Origin: Marinobacterium stanieri
GTDB lineage: Bacteria > Pseudomonadota > Gammaproteobacteria > Pseudomonadales > Balneatricaceae
NCBI RefSeq assembly: GCF_900155945.1
Contig: NZ_FTMN01000002.1
Span: 310,001-374,000, forward strand
Length of the DNA stretch: 64,000 nucleotides
Direction of reading: 5' to 3'
Numbering within the stretch: the stretch's first letter is position 1; the number at the start of each line of letters is the position of its first letter. Of the stretch, positions 16,130 to 24,613 are shown one piece after another. The translations under genes were made by a program, and so were the position numbers. Under the pieces are notes generated by a model. That model made no database searches and had not been told where the DNA came from. It saw only the letters and a list, made by a program, of their open reading frames with translations.

Positions 16130-17911
16130 TCAGCTCAATACCTGGTTGGCATAGTCTGCCAGCCCCGGATTTCCCTTAACGCCTTTAAGCACCGGCGTAT
16201 TGAGTTTATCCACCTGCGCTTCCTTACGATCACGCAGGTATTCCGCCACTACATCCCAGATGGCAGGACCTTCGGACTGAGCGCCCACCGTCGCCCAACC
16301 GGTCACCTTGTAGGTTTTATCTGCTTCAATTCGCTCGCCGTTATCCAGCGTCATCTCACTGATGCGCTCACCGATCTGGCGACCGGGCTCACAGACATAA
16401 TCGAAACCACCGACACGCACCATATCACCACCTGATTGTAGATAGGGCTCGGGGTTAAACAGGTTATCCGCCACATCCTCCATGATCAGCTTGAGCTCGG
16501 AACCTTTCATTTCCCGCACATAGGTTTCGGGATAGGTCAGGCAGGTTTGATCCAGTACCCGCTCCATATTGATCATCTGCCCCTTGAGCACGCTGGTTCC
16601 CCAGCGGAAGCCCGGTGACAGCGAGATCTGGGCATCACCGACTTCACGCAGGGCATCACAGATCACCTGATCAAAGGTGCCGTTGAAGTTGCCACGGCGG
16701 AACATCAGATCGTTGGCCACCGCAAGCTCTTCGTTCAGCCAGTCGAGGTGAGGCGCACGAATCTCATCGATAAGCTGCTGCATGCCCGCATCTGCCGGCA
16801 GCAGTTCCGAGAACACCGGCACCAGACGGTAACGGAAGTCCTGAATGCGGCCGTTGCGGATATCCAGGTCAAGCGTGCCCAGGAATTTGCCGTTGGAGCC
16901 CGCGTTGAATACCAGTGTTTCACCACCGCTATTCTTCACCACCGTCGGAGCCGGCATGCCGTCATGAGTATGGCCACCCAGAATCAGATCAACGCCCGAG
17001 ACCCGACTTGCCATGGCCAGATCCACGTCCATGCCGTTGTGGGACAGCACGACAACGGCATCCACTTTTTCTTCTGCACGCACCTGATCCACAAGCTCCT
17101 GCAGATACTTGTCGTGAATATCAAAGCTCCAGTCAGGAATGAAGCGCGACGGGTTGGCAATCTTGGTACGCGGGAACGCCTGACCGATAACGGCAATACG
17201 TACGCCGCCGAGTTCACGAATGCTGTAAGGCTTGAATACACGCCCGGAGAAGTCATCAAACAGGTAATCGGTATCACTGCCGAACAGGGCATCTTCGGTA
17301 ATGAACACGTTCTGGGCCAGAAACTCACCGTTAAAGGCCTTGATATTGCTGAGAATTTCTTCCTGGTGATAGGTAAATTCCCAATGCCCGGTCATGATAT
17401 CCACGCCCAACGCATTACAGGCCTTGACCATGTCCATGCCACGGGTCTTGTAGGAGGTGCCCGAACCCTGCCAGGTATCACCACCGTCCAGCAACAGGGT
17501 TTTTTCACGCCCATAGCTGTCACGTAAACGGTCAGCCAGGTTTTTCAAGTGCGCAAAGCCACCGACCTTGCCGTACTGAGCCGCCGCGTCGTTGAAGTCC
17601 AGATAGCTGAAGGCATGAGCCTCGATACCACCAGGCTCAATGCCAAAGTGCTGCAGCAACTTGTCGCCCACCAGGTGTGGCGCCTGACCGCGCGCACCGG
17701 CGACACCCAGGTTTACATTGGGTTCGCGGAAGTGGATCGGCAACAGCTGGGCGTGGCAGTCCGTCATGTGCAGCAGGCGCACATTGCCAAAACTGGGGAC
17801 TTCATAGAGGTCTGCCGGTTGGCGCCCCGCAGCATGCCCTTTCAGCGGCAGCATTCCCGCCATACCAGCCAGCCCCATCATGCGGGCAAATTCACGACGC
17901 GTCATCGACAT
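16130..17911 (-). CDS. soxB: thiosulfohydrolase SoxB
   Basis: A 593-aa periplasmic enzyme with a twin-arginine signal (MTRREFARMMG...) and the metallophosphatase/5'-nucleotidase fold. The dimanganese site begins HMTDCHAQLLP (about residue 48) and continues through LLLDGGDTWQGSGTSY, VLSHNGMD and LILGGHTHDG. SoxB hydrolyses sulfate from the SoxY-bound thiosulfonate. Last gene of the sox cluster, separated from soxK by a hairpin with the form of a terminator. Confidence 0.95.
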   Translation of the reverse strand: MSMTRREFARMMGLAGMAGMLPLKGHAAGRQPADLYEVPSFGNVRLLHMTDCHAQLLPIHFREPNVNLGVAGARGQAPHLVGDKLLQHFGIEPGGIEAHAFSYLDFNDAAAQYGKVGGFAHLKNLADRLRDSYGREKTLLLDGGDTWQGSGTSYKTRGMDMVKACNALGVDIMTGHWEFTYHQEEILSNIKAFNGEFLAQNVFITEDALFGSDTDYLFDDFSGRVFKPYSIRELGGVRIAVIGQAFPRTKIANPSRFIPDWSFDIHDKYLQELVDQVRAEEKVDAVVVLSHNGMDVDLAMASRVSGVDLILGGHTHDGMPAPTVVKNSGGETLVFNAGSNGKFLGTLDLDIRNGRIQDFRYRLVPVFSELLPADAGMQQLIDEIRAPHLDWLNEELAVANDLMFRRGNFNGTFDQVICDALREVGDAQISLSPGFRWGTSVLKGQMINMERVLDQTCLTYPETYVREMKGSELKLIMEDVADNLFNPEPYLQSGGDMVRVGGFDYVCEPGRQIGERISEMTLDNGERIEADKTYKVTGWATVGAQSEGPAIWDVVAEYLRDRKEAQVDKLNTPVLKGVKGNPGLADYANQVLS

Positions 17912-17931
17912 TTTCAGTTCCTCCTGACATG

Positions 17932-17966
17932 AAAACGCCCGTACCCGAGACGGGGACGGGCGTTTA
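17932..17966 (-). terminator. hairpin between soxK and soxB
   Basis: On the minus strand AAACGCCCGT and ACGGGCGTTTTC form a 10-bp stem, with an inner CCC/GGG pairing, followed by TTTTC. It has the form of an intrinsic terminator or attenuator inside the sox cluster, which would lower soxB expression or require its own promoter. Confidence 0.65.
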
Positions 17967-17986
17967 AAGCCTGTAGCTAATTGGAA

Positions 17987-18415
17987 TTACTCGGGCACGG
18001 CGTGGTGCCAGGTTGAAGCCACATGCGCCTGCTGTTCAACCGCCTTGCGCGCCTGGTACTTCGCCTGTGCTGCCAGGTTCATGGCATCCTGGAAACGCTC
18101 TTCTGCCAACGCGTCCTGCGCCTGCTTCAAGATGCGGCCGGTGAAACGCCATTCGTAACCCACAGCGGCAGCCTCCTGACGCTTGGCTTCAGCACTGGCC
18201 ACCAGTGCTTCCGCATTCGCCTTGGTCGGCTCAGCCATGGCTTCCACTTCTTCCGAGTGATACGTCTTGTACGTTTTGCCCTCGAAGGTGAATTCATGCC
18301 CCTTGCCGTAAAGGGCACGCTGCTGGTTGAACACCTCCTGGAAGGTTTCAGCCTGTGCCAGTGCCGGCGCCAACACCAGGGCAGCCAGCAATGTCATTGT
18401 TGCCTTTTTCATCAT
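17987..18415 (-). CDS. soxK: SoxXA-binding protein SoxK
   Basis: A 142-aa secreted helical protein: signal peptide MKKATMTLLAALVLAPALAQA, then a mature region of Ala/Glu/Lys-rich helices (EALVASAEAKRQEAAAVGYEWR, AMNLAAQAKYQARKAVEQQ). Its place directly after soxA, size and helical pattern match the SoxXA-binding proteins (SoxK/SAXB) that join SoxX and SoxA in SoxXAK complexes. The call rests mainly on context and composition. Confidence 0.72.
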   Translation of the reverse strand: MMKKATMTLLAALVLAPALAQAETFQEVFNQQRALYGKGHEFTFEGKTYKTYHSEEVEAMAEPTKANAEALVASAEAKRQEAAAVGYEWRFTGRILKQAQDALAEERFQDAMNLAAQAKYQARKAVEQQAHVASTWHHAVPE

Positions 18416-18423
18416 GCTACCCC

Positions 18424-19290
18424 TTATTTACGTGCGCCCGGACCATTCACAACCAGACCGTTGCTCATGTAGGTCTGGAAATATTCCAGCTTACGGAACT
18501 CTTCCGACTGCGGCGGCAGCGGCACGGAGCGGGAGTCACGGTGACAGCCCTCGTAGCGACGGTGCAGCGTACCGATTTCACCCCACTTGGAGCGATAGAC
18601 CGGGAAGTGTGTCGGCTGTCCCAGCATCGGGCCCGGCAGGTCGGCGCGAATCAGGCGGCGCGAGCCCTGCAAGTGGCAGTTGGCGCAGGACAGGTTGAGC
18701 TGGCCACGCTTGGCATAGAAGAACTGTTTGCCGTCCAGGTATGCCTGCAGGGCACGGGGATCGTCTTCCGGGATCTTGATATCGATGACATTGTCACGCG
18801 ATGTCCAGGCCATGTAGGCAGAAATCTGGGCGATTGCACCCTTTTTCCACTTCAGCGGCTTCTCACCATTCTGCTCGCGGCATTCGTTGATTTCCTGCTC
18901 CAGCGTCTTCACCGTACCTTCTTCCTTATTCCAGTACGGGTAGTTCTGGCGAATGCCGATACCGCCATTTTCAAAGCAGTCCGCATAGCTTTTGCCATTG
19001 GCAAACGGCGTTTCAAACAGCACCTGCCCCTCTTCGAGGTCAAACTCGTAGGGCGGGAATTCCATCAGAGCATCCCACTGCTCACGAGACGGCGGATCGA
19101 TGGCATAGATACCGTTTACATACTCTTCGAGTGGCACTCCGGGAAAACGGTTCTGATAGAACTCCTGCAGCGCCTTACGATCCGCTTCAGGATCAACCGT
19201 TTCCAGAGTGAAGCCACTCTCGGCCGCTTGGGTCAGCGGTGCCAGCGCGGTCAATCCCAGCCCCAGCAACAAGGTTTTTATTGTCTTCAT
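18424..19290 (-). CDS. soxA: L-cysteine S-thiosulfotransferase subunit SoxA (one-heme type)
   Basis: A 288-aa secreted cytochrome with a signal peptide (residues 1-22). A single heme motif CANCH lies at 202-206. The expected active-site Cys ligand is in HRRYEGCHRDSR (Cys249). The N-terminal domain keeps two Cys (105 and 138) but no CxxCH, so the first heme of two-heme SoxA is missing, as in SoxXAK-type complexes. With SoxX it attaches thiosulfate to SoxY. Confidence 0.92.
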   Translation of the reverse strand: MKTIKTLLLGLGLTALAPLTQAAESGFTLETVDPEADRKALQEFYQNRFPGVPLEEYVNGIYAIDPPSREQWDALMEFPPYEFDLEEGQVLFETPFANGKSYADCFENGGIGIRQNYPYWNKEEGTVKTLEQEINECREQNGEKPLKWKKGAIAQISAYMAWTSRDNVIDIKIPEDDPRALQAYLDGKQFFYAKRGQLNLSCANCHLQGSRRLIRADLPGPMLGQPTHFPVYRSKWGEIGTLHRRYEGCHRDSRSVPLPPQSEEFRKLEYFQTYMSNGLVVNGPGARK

Positions 19291-19313
19291 GCAACACCAT
19301 TCAAAATCGGTTA

Positions 19314-19622
19314 TCAGCGGATCGAGGCGGTCTCACTGCCGGACTTGCCGGTATTTTCCTTCCAGTTGATTTCCAGCTCATCGCCTGAGGCGCCGCCGGC
19401 AAAACTGAACGAGAAATAGGGGTTCTTGGACACAGCGGGGCCCAGATTGGCAGCAAACACCACCTTGCCACCGTGTTTCACCTCAACTTCAGACAGGAAC
19501 ATTGCCGGAATGATATTGCCCGACTTGTCCTTGCGCTGACCGGTTTCCATGATGTGCTTGGCCATCATCTTAACGTCGGTACGCTCGCCACTGGATTTGG
19601 CTTTTACTCGCATGATACTCAT
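19314..19622 (-). CDS. soxZ: thiosulfate carrier subunit SoxZ
   Basis: A 102-aa soluble immunoglobulin-fold protein of SoxZ length and sequence (MSIMRVKAKSSGERTDVKMM, FLSEVEVKHGGKVVF, NPYFSFSFAG). No signal peptide: it is exported as a complex with Tat-dependent SoxY. The start at 19622 has GAGGAG upstream and is preferred over the in-frame ATG 15 nt earlier. Confidence 0.95.
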   Translation of the reverse strand: MSIMRVKAKSSGERTDVKMMAKHIMETGQRKDKSGNIIPAMFLSEVEVKHGGKVVFAANLGPAVSKNPYFSFSFAGGASGDELEINWKENTGKSGSETASIR

Positions 19623-19649
19623 TGTCTGTCTCCTCAAATCCTGTCGTTA

Positions 19650-20111
19650 TTAGCCGCCGCAACCACCGATGGTGACCTTGACCTCTTTGGTCGCGCTGTA
19701 CAGCTTGCCGTCGGCCTTCACGACCGCGGTTACGTTAGTGGTTTTACCCATGCGCACACGGGTGGAGACATCCGCTTGCGTCCCTTCCGGGATCATGAAC
19801 TGGACCGCCAACGGAGACGGGTTGTTCTCGATGAAGATGCTCATGGACTCAACATTGGCCAGGCCAGTGCTGACGCTGACCGGCACAACCGCACCATTCT
19901 CAGCAATATCCGGTGCATCAAGGATCACTTCAGCACTTTCAGCCGGGGCGTCATCCCCGTAAAGCGCCTTGATAGCTGCACTCTGTTCAGAAGCGCTGAA
20001 GGCTTCCTTGGCCCAGGCCGCCATGGCGGCACGCGGCATCAGCACACTCAGGCCCATTAGGGCGCCACCGGCTGCCACGGCTTTTACCAGGGTTCGACGA
20101 TTCATACTCAT
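19650..20111 (-). CDS. soxY: thiosulfate carrier subunit SoxY
   Basis: A 153-aa protein with a twin-arginine signal (NRRTLVKAVAAGG) and the diagnostic C-terminal swinging arm GGCGG, whose Cys carries the sulfur substrate through the Sox cycle. Full family length. A GAGGA ribosome site precedes the ATG. Lies in the order soxX-Y-Z-A-K-B. Confidence 0.96.
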   Translation of the reverse strand: MSMNRRTLVKAVAAGGALMGLSVLMPRAAMAAWAKEAFSASEQSAAIKALYGDDAPAESAEVILDAPDIAENGAVVPVSVSTGLANVESMSIFIENNPSPLAVQFMIPEGTQADVSTRVRMGKTTNVTAVVKADGKLYSATKEVKVTIGGCGG

Positions 20112-20143
20112 TATCTGTTCCTCATCCTGTTCCCCAAGGGGCC

Positions 20144-20503
20144 TTAGTACTGGTAGATGTATTCCACAACAGCATCGATCTCTTCTTCAGAGAGGATCCA
20201 ATGCTTGCCAATCGGCGGCATGATGCTGAGCGGGTTTGCCACGGTGGCGTCCCACACCTGGGCACGCAGTTTGCGCTTGTCAGGGAAGCGCTGTTTCATG
20301 GCAACCATCATTGGCCCCTGATTGCCGGGAAGATTGGCAACAGGATCATCAATGCTGTGGCAGGAAATACAGTTACCACGGGTTTTGTCGTGAAAAACGT
20401 CACGGCCCAGTTCGATCATTTCGTCCTGGGACGCGGCCGCTACCGGCCCGCTGAGCGCGGTGGCTGCAGTTGCCACACACATCAGGGTGGTCAGTCTGCG
20501 CAT
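20144..20503 (-). CDS. soxX: cytochrome c subunit SoxX
   Basis: A 119-aa secreted monoheme cytochrome: signal peptide (1-23), heme motif CISCH at 45-49, and the distal Met in PLSIMPPIGKH. Short form, as found with SoxXAK. Partner of SoxA. An AT-rich promoter region (20504-20595) separates it from soxD. Confidence 0.93.
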   Translation of the reverse strand: MRRLTTLMCVATAATALSGPVAAASQDEMIELGRDVFHDKTRGNCISCHSIDDPVANLPGNQGPMMVAMKQRFPDKRKLRAQVWDATVANPLSIMPPIGKHWILSEEEIDAVVEYIYQY

Positions 20504-20595
20504 GCTAAATCCTCCGGCCGAGCCTGCTTAAGGCCCTTATATTAAATTATGCTAACTTTATTATTTTTGAACACCAAAAGTAATATAGACGTATT

Positions 20596-21621
20596 TTACC
20601 GACTTTTTTCTGTCATGAAAGCCACTGCATGCATTATCTGCTCGTCAGACAGATCAACACGCCCTCCTTTTGGTGGCATAACGCCCTTGGTGCCAGTGAA
20701 TCCTTCTATGGCATGCTTGAGCAGCGTATCCATGCCCTTCGCCAGCCGTGGTGACCAATCTGCCTGATCCCCCAGTTTGGGAGCACCGGCAAGACCCGAG
20801 CCATGACAGGCAACGCAGGCCGCTTCATACACCTCTCGCCCCGCAAGGGCTGACGCCGACAACTCACTGTCTGCGCGTTCATGAGGCGCTTCAACCTCAA
20901 TCCCGAGGGAGTGTAGACGCTCACGCTCTTTTTGCTCTTCCAATGCTTTCTGCGCCTCATGAGAGGCTGCCGGCGCATCGGCTCCCTGCTTGAAATGACC
21001 AACCGGCGTAATACCGCCAATGGTGCCAACCATCTCCAGTTGCTCGGGATTGGCGCAGTCCTTCATGCAGCGCATATTGGGCGAATCCGGTCGATCATCG
21101 AGAAAAAAGCCATCCTGATTCGGCATTTCGATGGATGCCAGATTATCCTGTGTCAGCACAAACTCATCATCCACTATGTCATTCAGATAGAGTACGTACG
21201 CAGAGATGGCATAGGTTTCATCTGCACTGAGGGAGCGCGGTGCCGTAAACGGCATGGCACGATGAATGTAGTCCCAGAGCGTACTGGCATAGGGCCAGTA
21301 AGAGCCGACGGTCTTGGTAGGCCGTTCATGCGTCAGGGTATCAAAGCCACCGGACAGCACCGGCCAACGGCCCACGCCTTCACCGAAAGTGCCATGACAA
21401 CTGGCACAGCGCGACTCATACAGCATCTCGCCATCCATCACACTACCCTCTCCGGGTGGCAAACCCAGGCCATCGGGGCGCACATCAATATCCCAACCGG
21501 CTATCTCATCCGCACTGGCGGCCTGTCCGATACCCAGAGGTTCAGCCAGGGCCTGCACACCGGTCGTCAGCAGCAGCCCGGCGATCAACGGCCGCCAGCT
21601 GTGATCAGGTAATCTGAACAT
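20596..21621 (-). CDS. soxD: diheme cytochrome c SoxD
   Basis: About 341 aa from the ATG at 21621, which has GGAGG 7 nt upstream and overlaps the soxC 3' end by 17 nt. A signal peptide ends at VQALA. There are two class I heme motifs, CASCHGTFGEG and CVACHGSGLAG, each followed by a Met region (HRAMPFTAP and KGVMPPKGG). SoxD accepts electrons from the SoxC molybdenum subunit during oxidation of SoxY-bound sulfane sulfur. Confidence 0.92.
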   Translation of the reverse strand: MFRLPDHSWRPLIAGLLLTTGVQALAEPLGIGQAASADEIAGWDIDVRPDGLGLPPGEGSVMDGEMLYESRCASCHGTFGEGVGRWPVLSGGFDTLTHERPTKTVGSYWPYASTLWDYIHRAMPFTAPRSLSADETYAISAYVLYLNDIVDDEFVLTQDNLASIEMPNQDGFFLDDRPDSPNMRCMKDCANPEQLEMVGTIGGITPVGHFKQGADAPAASHEAQKALEEQKERERLHSLGIEVEAPHERADSELSASALAGREVYEAACVACHGSGLAGAPKLGDQADWSPRLAKGMDTLLKHAIEGFTGTKGVMPPKGGRVDLSDEQIMHAVAFMTEKSR

Positions 21622-22939
21622 TGGTGACCTCCCCGTTGGCTGCAACTTTCCAGGTGTGAATCGAATTCTTGTGATAGATGGAATTGCTGCCGCGAGCTGC
21701 TCGCAACTGCTTGAGTGTTGGCTGCACATAGCCGGTTTCATCAATTGCTCGTGCCTGCAACAGCCAGGGTTGACCATGCCACTGCGCATCGACACTGAAG
21801 CGGGTCAGCGCCTTGGGCAGCACCAGCCCTTTCAGGCGTGCAGGCACCCAGTTCACACCGCCATCGAAGGACACATCCACTTGCTTGATCCGCCCGCGCC
21901 CGGACCAGGCAAGCCCTTCAATTTCGATATAGCCCGAATGCTTGACCGGCTTTTCCGGGCAGGGATAGGTAATAACCGAGTTGGTTTCCTGCACGAAGCT
22001 GAACTTGCGCGCCTTGCCACTGGCGAGCAGATCGGTGTATTTGGAGGTTTCCTCACGGTGATACCAGGGCTGATCTCCCACCTCCAGACGGCGCAGCCAC
22101 TTGATTGAAGTGTTGCCTTCCCAGCCGGGGTTGAACAGTCTCAGGGGATAGCCCTGCTCGGGCCGCAGCCGTTCGCCATTCTGGGCATACACCACCAGTG
22201 TATCGTCCAGCGCTTTCTCCAGCGGGATGGAACGGCTCATATGGGCACCATCGGCACCCTCAGCCAGTATCCATTTGCCTTCAGGTTTAACACCCGCTTC
22301 TTCCAGCAGTACTTTCAGTGGTACGCCCGTCCACTCACAGCAGCTCAGCATGCCATGGGTAAACTGCAGCGCTTCCATCTGCGCCCCTTTCCACTCCATG
22401 CCGCCGTTGGCCGGACACTCGAGGAACTTGATCTCAGAGACGGACGGAAAACGCATCAGGTCATCCATGGTAAAAATCAGTGGGCGCTCCACCAAGCCAT
22501 GCAATATCAGGCGATGCTCTTCAGGATTGATGACAGGAACCCCGGCGTGATAGCGCTCAAACACCAATCCGTTGGGGGTAATGATGCCCTTGAGTTCCGC
22601 AAGGGGTGTCATGGAGATGGAGGATATGGATTCTGCCGTCAACCAGGGAACGGTTCGACGCACGACATTTTTTTCAAACCGCGAAGGGCTGCCATAAGGG
22701 TGTTCAACAACCCCATGTCCCAATTGACGGCTCCAGCTGGGTTCGTTGGGCGGCAGGTTGGTGGAACCGGCGCTTTCTGCCAGGGCTCCTCCAGCAACAC
22801 TGGTAGCCGCCAGCGCGCCAACGGCAGTAATGCCACGGCGAAGAAAATCACGCCGGTCGTTTGCAGACAGGTCTTCAGACTCCCGCGCCAGCTGTTTGAG
22901 CAACTCAGCCGTGCTTTGGGGACGAATAATTCTGGACAT
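21605..22939 (-). CDS. soxC: sulfane dehydrogenase molybdenum subunit SoxC
   Basis: A 444-aa protein of the sulfite oxidase family with a twin-arginine signal (NDRRDFLRRGITAVG). The molybdopterin ligand Cys lies in KFLECPANGGMEW (about residue 175). The C-terminal dimerisation domain is present (VDVSFDGGVNW, ARAIDETG). With SoxCD present the pathway can oxidise thiosulfate fully to sulfate without storing sulfur. First gene of soxCD. Confidence 0.94.
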   Translation of the reverse strand: MSRIIRPQSTAELLKQLARESEDLSANDRRDFLRRGITAVGALAATSVAGGALAESAGSTNLPPNEPSWSRQLGHGVVEHPYGSPSRFEKNVVRRTVPWLTAESISSISMTPLAELKGIITPNGLVFERYHAGVPVINPEEHRLILHGLVERPLIFTMDDLMRFPSVSEIKFLECPANGGMEWKGAQMEALQFTHGMLSCCEWTGVPLKVLLEEAGVKPEGKWILAEGADGAHMSRSIPLEKALDDTLVVYAQNGERLRPEQGYPLRLFNPGWEGNTSIKWLRRLEVGDQPWYHREETSKYTDLLASGKARKFSFVQETNSVITYPCPEKPVKHSGYIEIEGLAWSGRGRIKQVDVSFDGGVNWVPARLKGLVLPKALTRFSVDAQWHGQPWLLQARAIDETGYVQPTLKQLRAARGSNSIYHKNSIHTWKVAANGEVTNVQIT

Positions 22940-23004
22940 GCCAGTCTCCCGATTTGTGCGGAGCCTGACAGCTCCTTTTTATTTTTATGTAATAAGCGTA
23001 GACA

Positions 23005-23016
23005 ATATTAGAATAT
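23005..23016. promoter_or_regulatory. AT-rich palindrome upstream of soxC
   Basis: ATATTAGAATAT (ATATT-AG-AATAT), 65 bp upstream of soxC. ArsR-type sulfur regulators (BigR/SqrR/SoxR) bind AT-rich dyads of this sort, and an ATATTA half also occurs upstream of soxX (20540-20546). No such regulator gene is in the window. The assignment is tentative. Confidence 0.3.
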
Positions 23017-23034
23017 GCATGATTAAACTTTAGT

Positions 23035-24357
23035 CTAACTCGCATCAATATCTTTCAGTTTGCGGTAGAGGGTCCGCTCGCTAACACCGAGCTGTTGCGC
23101 CAGCTCGCGCCGCTCACCTTTAAAACGGACAGCCAGTGAATGCAGATAAGCGGCCTCCAGCGCCTCCAGCGGCATCACCGGCAGCTGATGCATTACTTGC
23201 TCAGCGGGCAGTGCGGGCGTGGTTTCGACGGTTGCAAAGAGGTCTGGTGGCAGATGTTCCAGCTTGATCACGCCAGCATCGGCCAGGAGAATGCCGCGCT
23301 CCAGCAGGTTGCGCAGTTCACGGATATTACCCGGGAAGGAATATCGGCGCAGCCACTGCATGACGGTCTCGTCCAGCTTTACTTCGGCACCACTTGGCAG
23401 TCGCTTGAGCAGAACGGAGACCAGCAGTGGCAGGTCGTCAGCTCTCTGCCGCAACGGTGGCAGAGGCACTGGAAAGGCAGAAATGCGGTAGTAGAGATCC
23501 TGACGGAACTCGCCGGCCCGCACCATTTCACGCAGGTCACGATGGGTGGCACACACCAGGCGAAAGTCCGCATGCTGAGGCTCCACACTGCCCACCGGAC
23601 GGAAGGTGCCGGTCTCGATCAAGCGCAGCAATTTAACCTGCAGACTCAGCGGAATTTCACCGATCTCATCCAGAAAAAGTGTGCCGCCCCGGGCCGCTTC
23701 AACCAGCCCTTTTTTTCGACCGATGGCGCCGGTGAACGCGCCCTTTTCATGGCCAAACAGCTCGCTTTCAAACAGACCTTCACTTAGCCCCGAGCATTCA
23801 ACCGTGACAAAAGGTGCCCGTGAGCGCGGACTACCGTCATGCAGCGCCTTGGCCACCAGCTCCTTGCCGGTACCGGATTCGCCCAGCAGCAACACGGTGA
23901 TCTCACTGGGTGCCGCCCGATGGACCAGTGACAGCATTTCGGTGAAGGCCTGGGAGCGCCCGACCATGCCATCCTGGTCCGACACCTGCGCCCGCGCTTC
24001 CTTGACCTGGTGCATCACCTCCAGATAGCCGATCAGCTGGCCTGCAGCATCCTTCAGCGGTGACATTTCGACATCGACGTGCTCCTCCCCCTCTGGCGTA
24101 TTGTGCAAATGCAACACGCGCTGACGCAGCCCCGTATCCCGGCAGGCTCGGAGCGGGCAGGCTTCTCCGGCCTGATCGCAGGGGACCGTGTACCCATGTG
24201 ACACCCGGTAGCAGGTTTTCCCCACAATTCGCCCCTGGGGCGCATAGCAATCCTGATAGGCCTGATTGGTCGCCAGGATGAGATAATCCAGCGAGAGTAT
24301 GGCCGCCGGTTCCGGAATCGCTTCCAGAATCACGGCGGGATCAAAATGGTCGTACAC
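23035..24357 (-). CDS. sigma-54-dependent activator with Cys-rich PAS domain
   Basis: About 440 aa. The GTG start at 24357 is chosen because GGAGG lies 7 nt upstream; an ATG 30 nt earlier lacks one. Residues 1-115 form a PAS domain with an unusual Cys pattern ([20 protein letters not shown]). Residues about 130-360 are the AAA+ domain with Walker [11 protein letters not shown], the sigma-54 contact motif GAFTGA, and Walker [11 protein letters not shown] Fis-type helix-turn-helix closes it ([16 protein letters not shown]). It lacks a receiver domain, so the PAS should sense a signal directly. Divergent from cydABX, which has a -24/-12 promoter and repeated upstream sites. Confidence 0.9.
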   Translation of the reverse strand: MYDHFDPAVILEAIPEPAAILSLDYLILATNQAYQDCYAPQGRIVGKTCYRVSHGYTVPCDQAGEACPLRACRDTGLRQRVLHLHNTPEGEEHVDVEMSPLKDAAGQLIGYLEVMHQVKEARAQVSDQDGMVGRSQAFTEMLSLVHRAAPSEITVLLLGESGTGKELVAKALHDGSPRSRAPFVTVECSGLSEGLFESELFGHEKGAFTGAIGRKKGLVEAARGGTLFLDEIGEIPLSLQVKLLRLIETGTFRPVGSVEPQHADFRLVCATHRDLREMVRAGEFRQDLYYRISAFPVPLPPLRQRADDLPLLVSVLLKRLPSGAEVKLDETVMQWLRRYSFPGNIRELRNLLERGILLADAGVIKLEHLPPDLFATVETTPALPAEQVMHQLPVMPLEALEAAYLHSLAVRFKGERRELAQQLGVSERTLYRKLKDIDAS

Positions 24358-24381
24358 GTGCCAGCCTCCTTCACCTCGAAC

Positions 24382-24433
24382 TGACATCTACGTCAGCCAA
24401 CTGACATTATCGTCACCCCGCGACATTTTGTCA
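24382..24433. promoter_or_regulatory. three tandem activator sites upstream of cydA
   Basis: TGACATCTACGTCA (24382-24395), TGACATTATCGTCA (24402-24415) and CGACATTTTGTCA (24421-24433). All share TGACAT and GTCA half-sites. Start-to-start spacing is 20 and 19 bp, about two helical turns, so they lie on one DNA face. They are 110-160 bp upstream of the -24/-12 promoter, the usual distance for a sigma-54 enhancer, and 25 bp from the start of the divergent activator gene, so autoregulation is likely. Confidence 0.7.
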
Positions 24434-24542
24434 CTTGTCGGAACTAAGAGTTGCAGCTGAAAATACGTCATAAAAGTCCGCTAGACTGCGTTATTACTGG
24501 CTTATTACCAATAATTAACCACATAAAACATACAGGAATATA

Positions 24543-24558
24543 TGGCACAAATAATGCT
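24543..24558 (+). promoter_or_regulatory. sigma-54 promoter of cydABX
   Basis: TGGCAC (24543-24548), five bases, ATGCT (24554-24558). Against the consensus TGGCAC-N5-TTGCW there is one mismatch, and the GG and GC dinucleotides are correctly spaced. The transcript would start about 55 bp before the cydA ATG at 24614. The divergent sigma-54 activator gene supports this reading. Confidence 0.7.
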
Positions 24559-24613
24559 TTATTAATGTCATGACCTGCATTCAGGCGCTCTAAACTCGCA
24601 CAGGAGACTGGTA

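Noticed and set aside
18355-19419. Plus-strand frame opposite soxA and soxK
   Set aside because: Composition reflects the antisense of two secreted proteins; no start context or domain.
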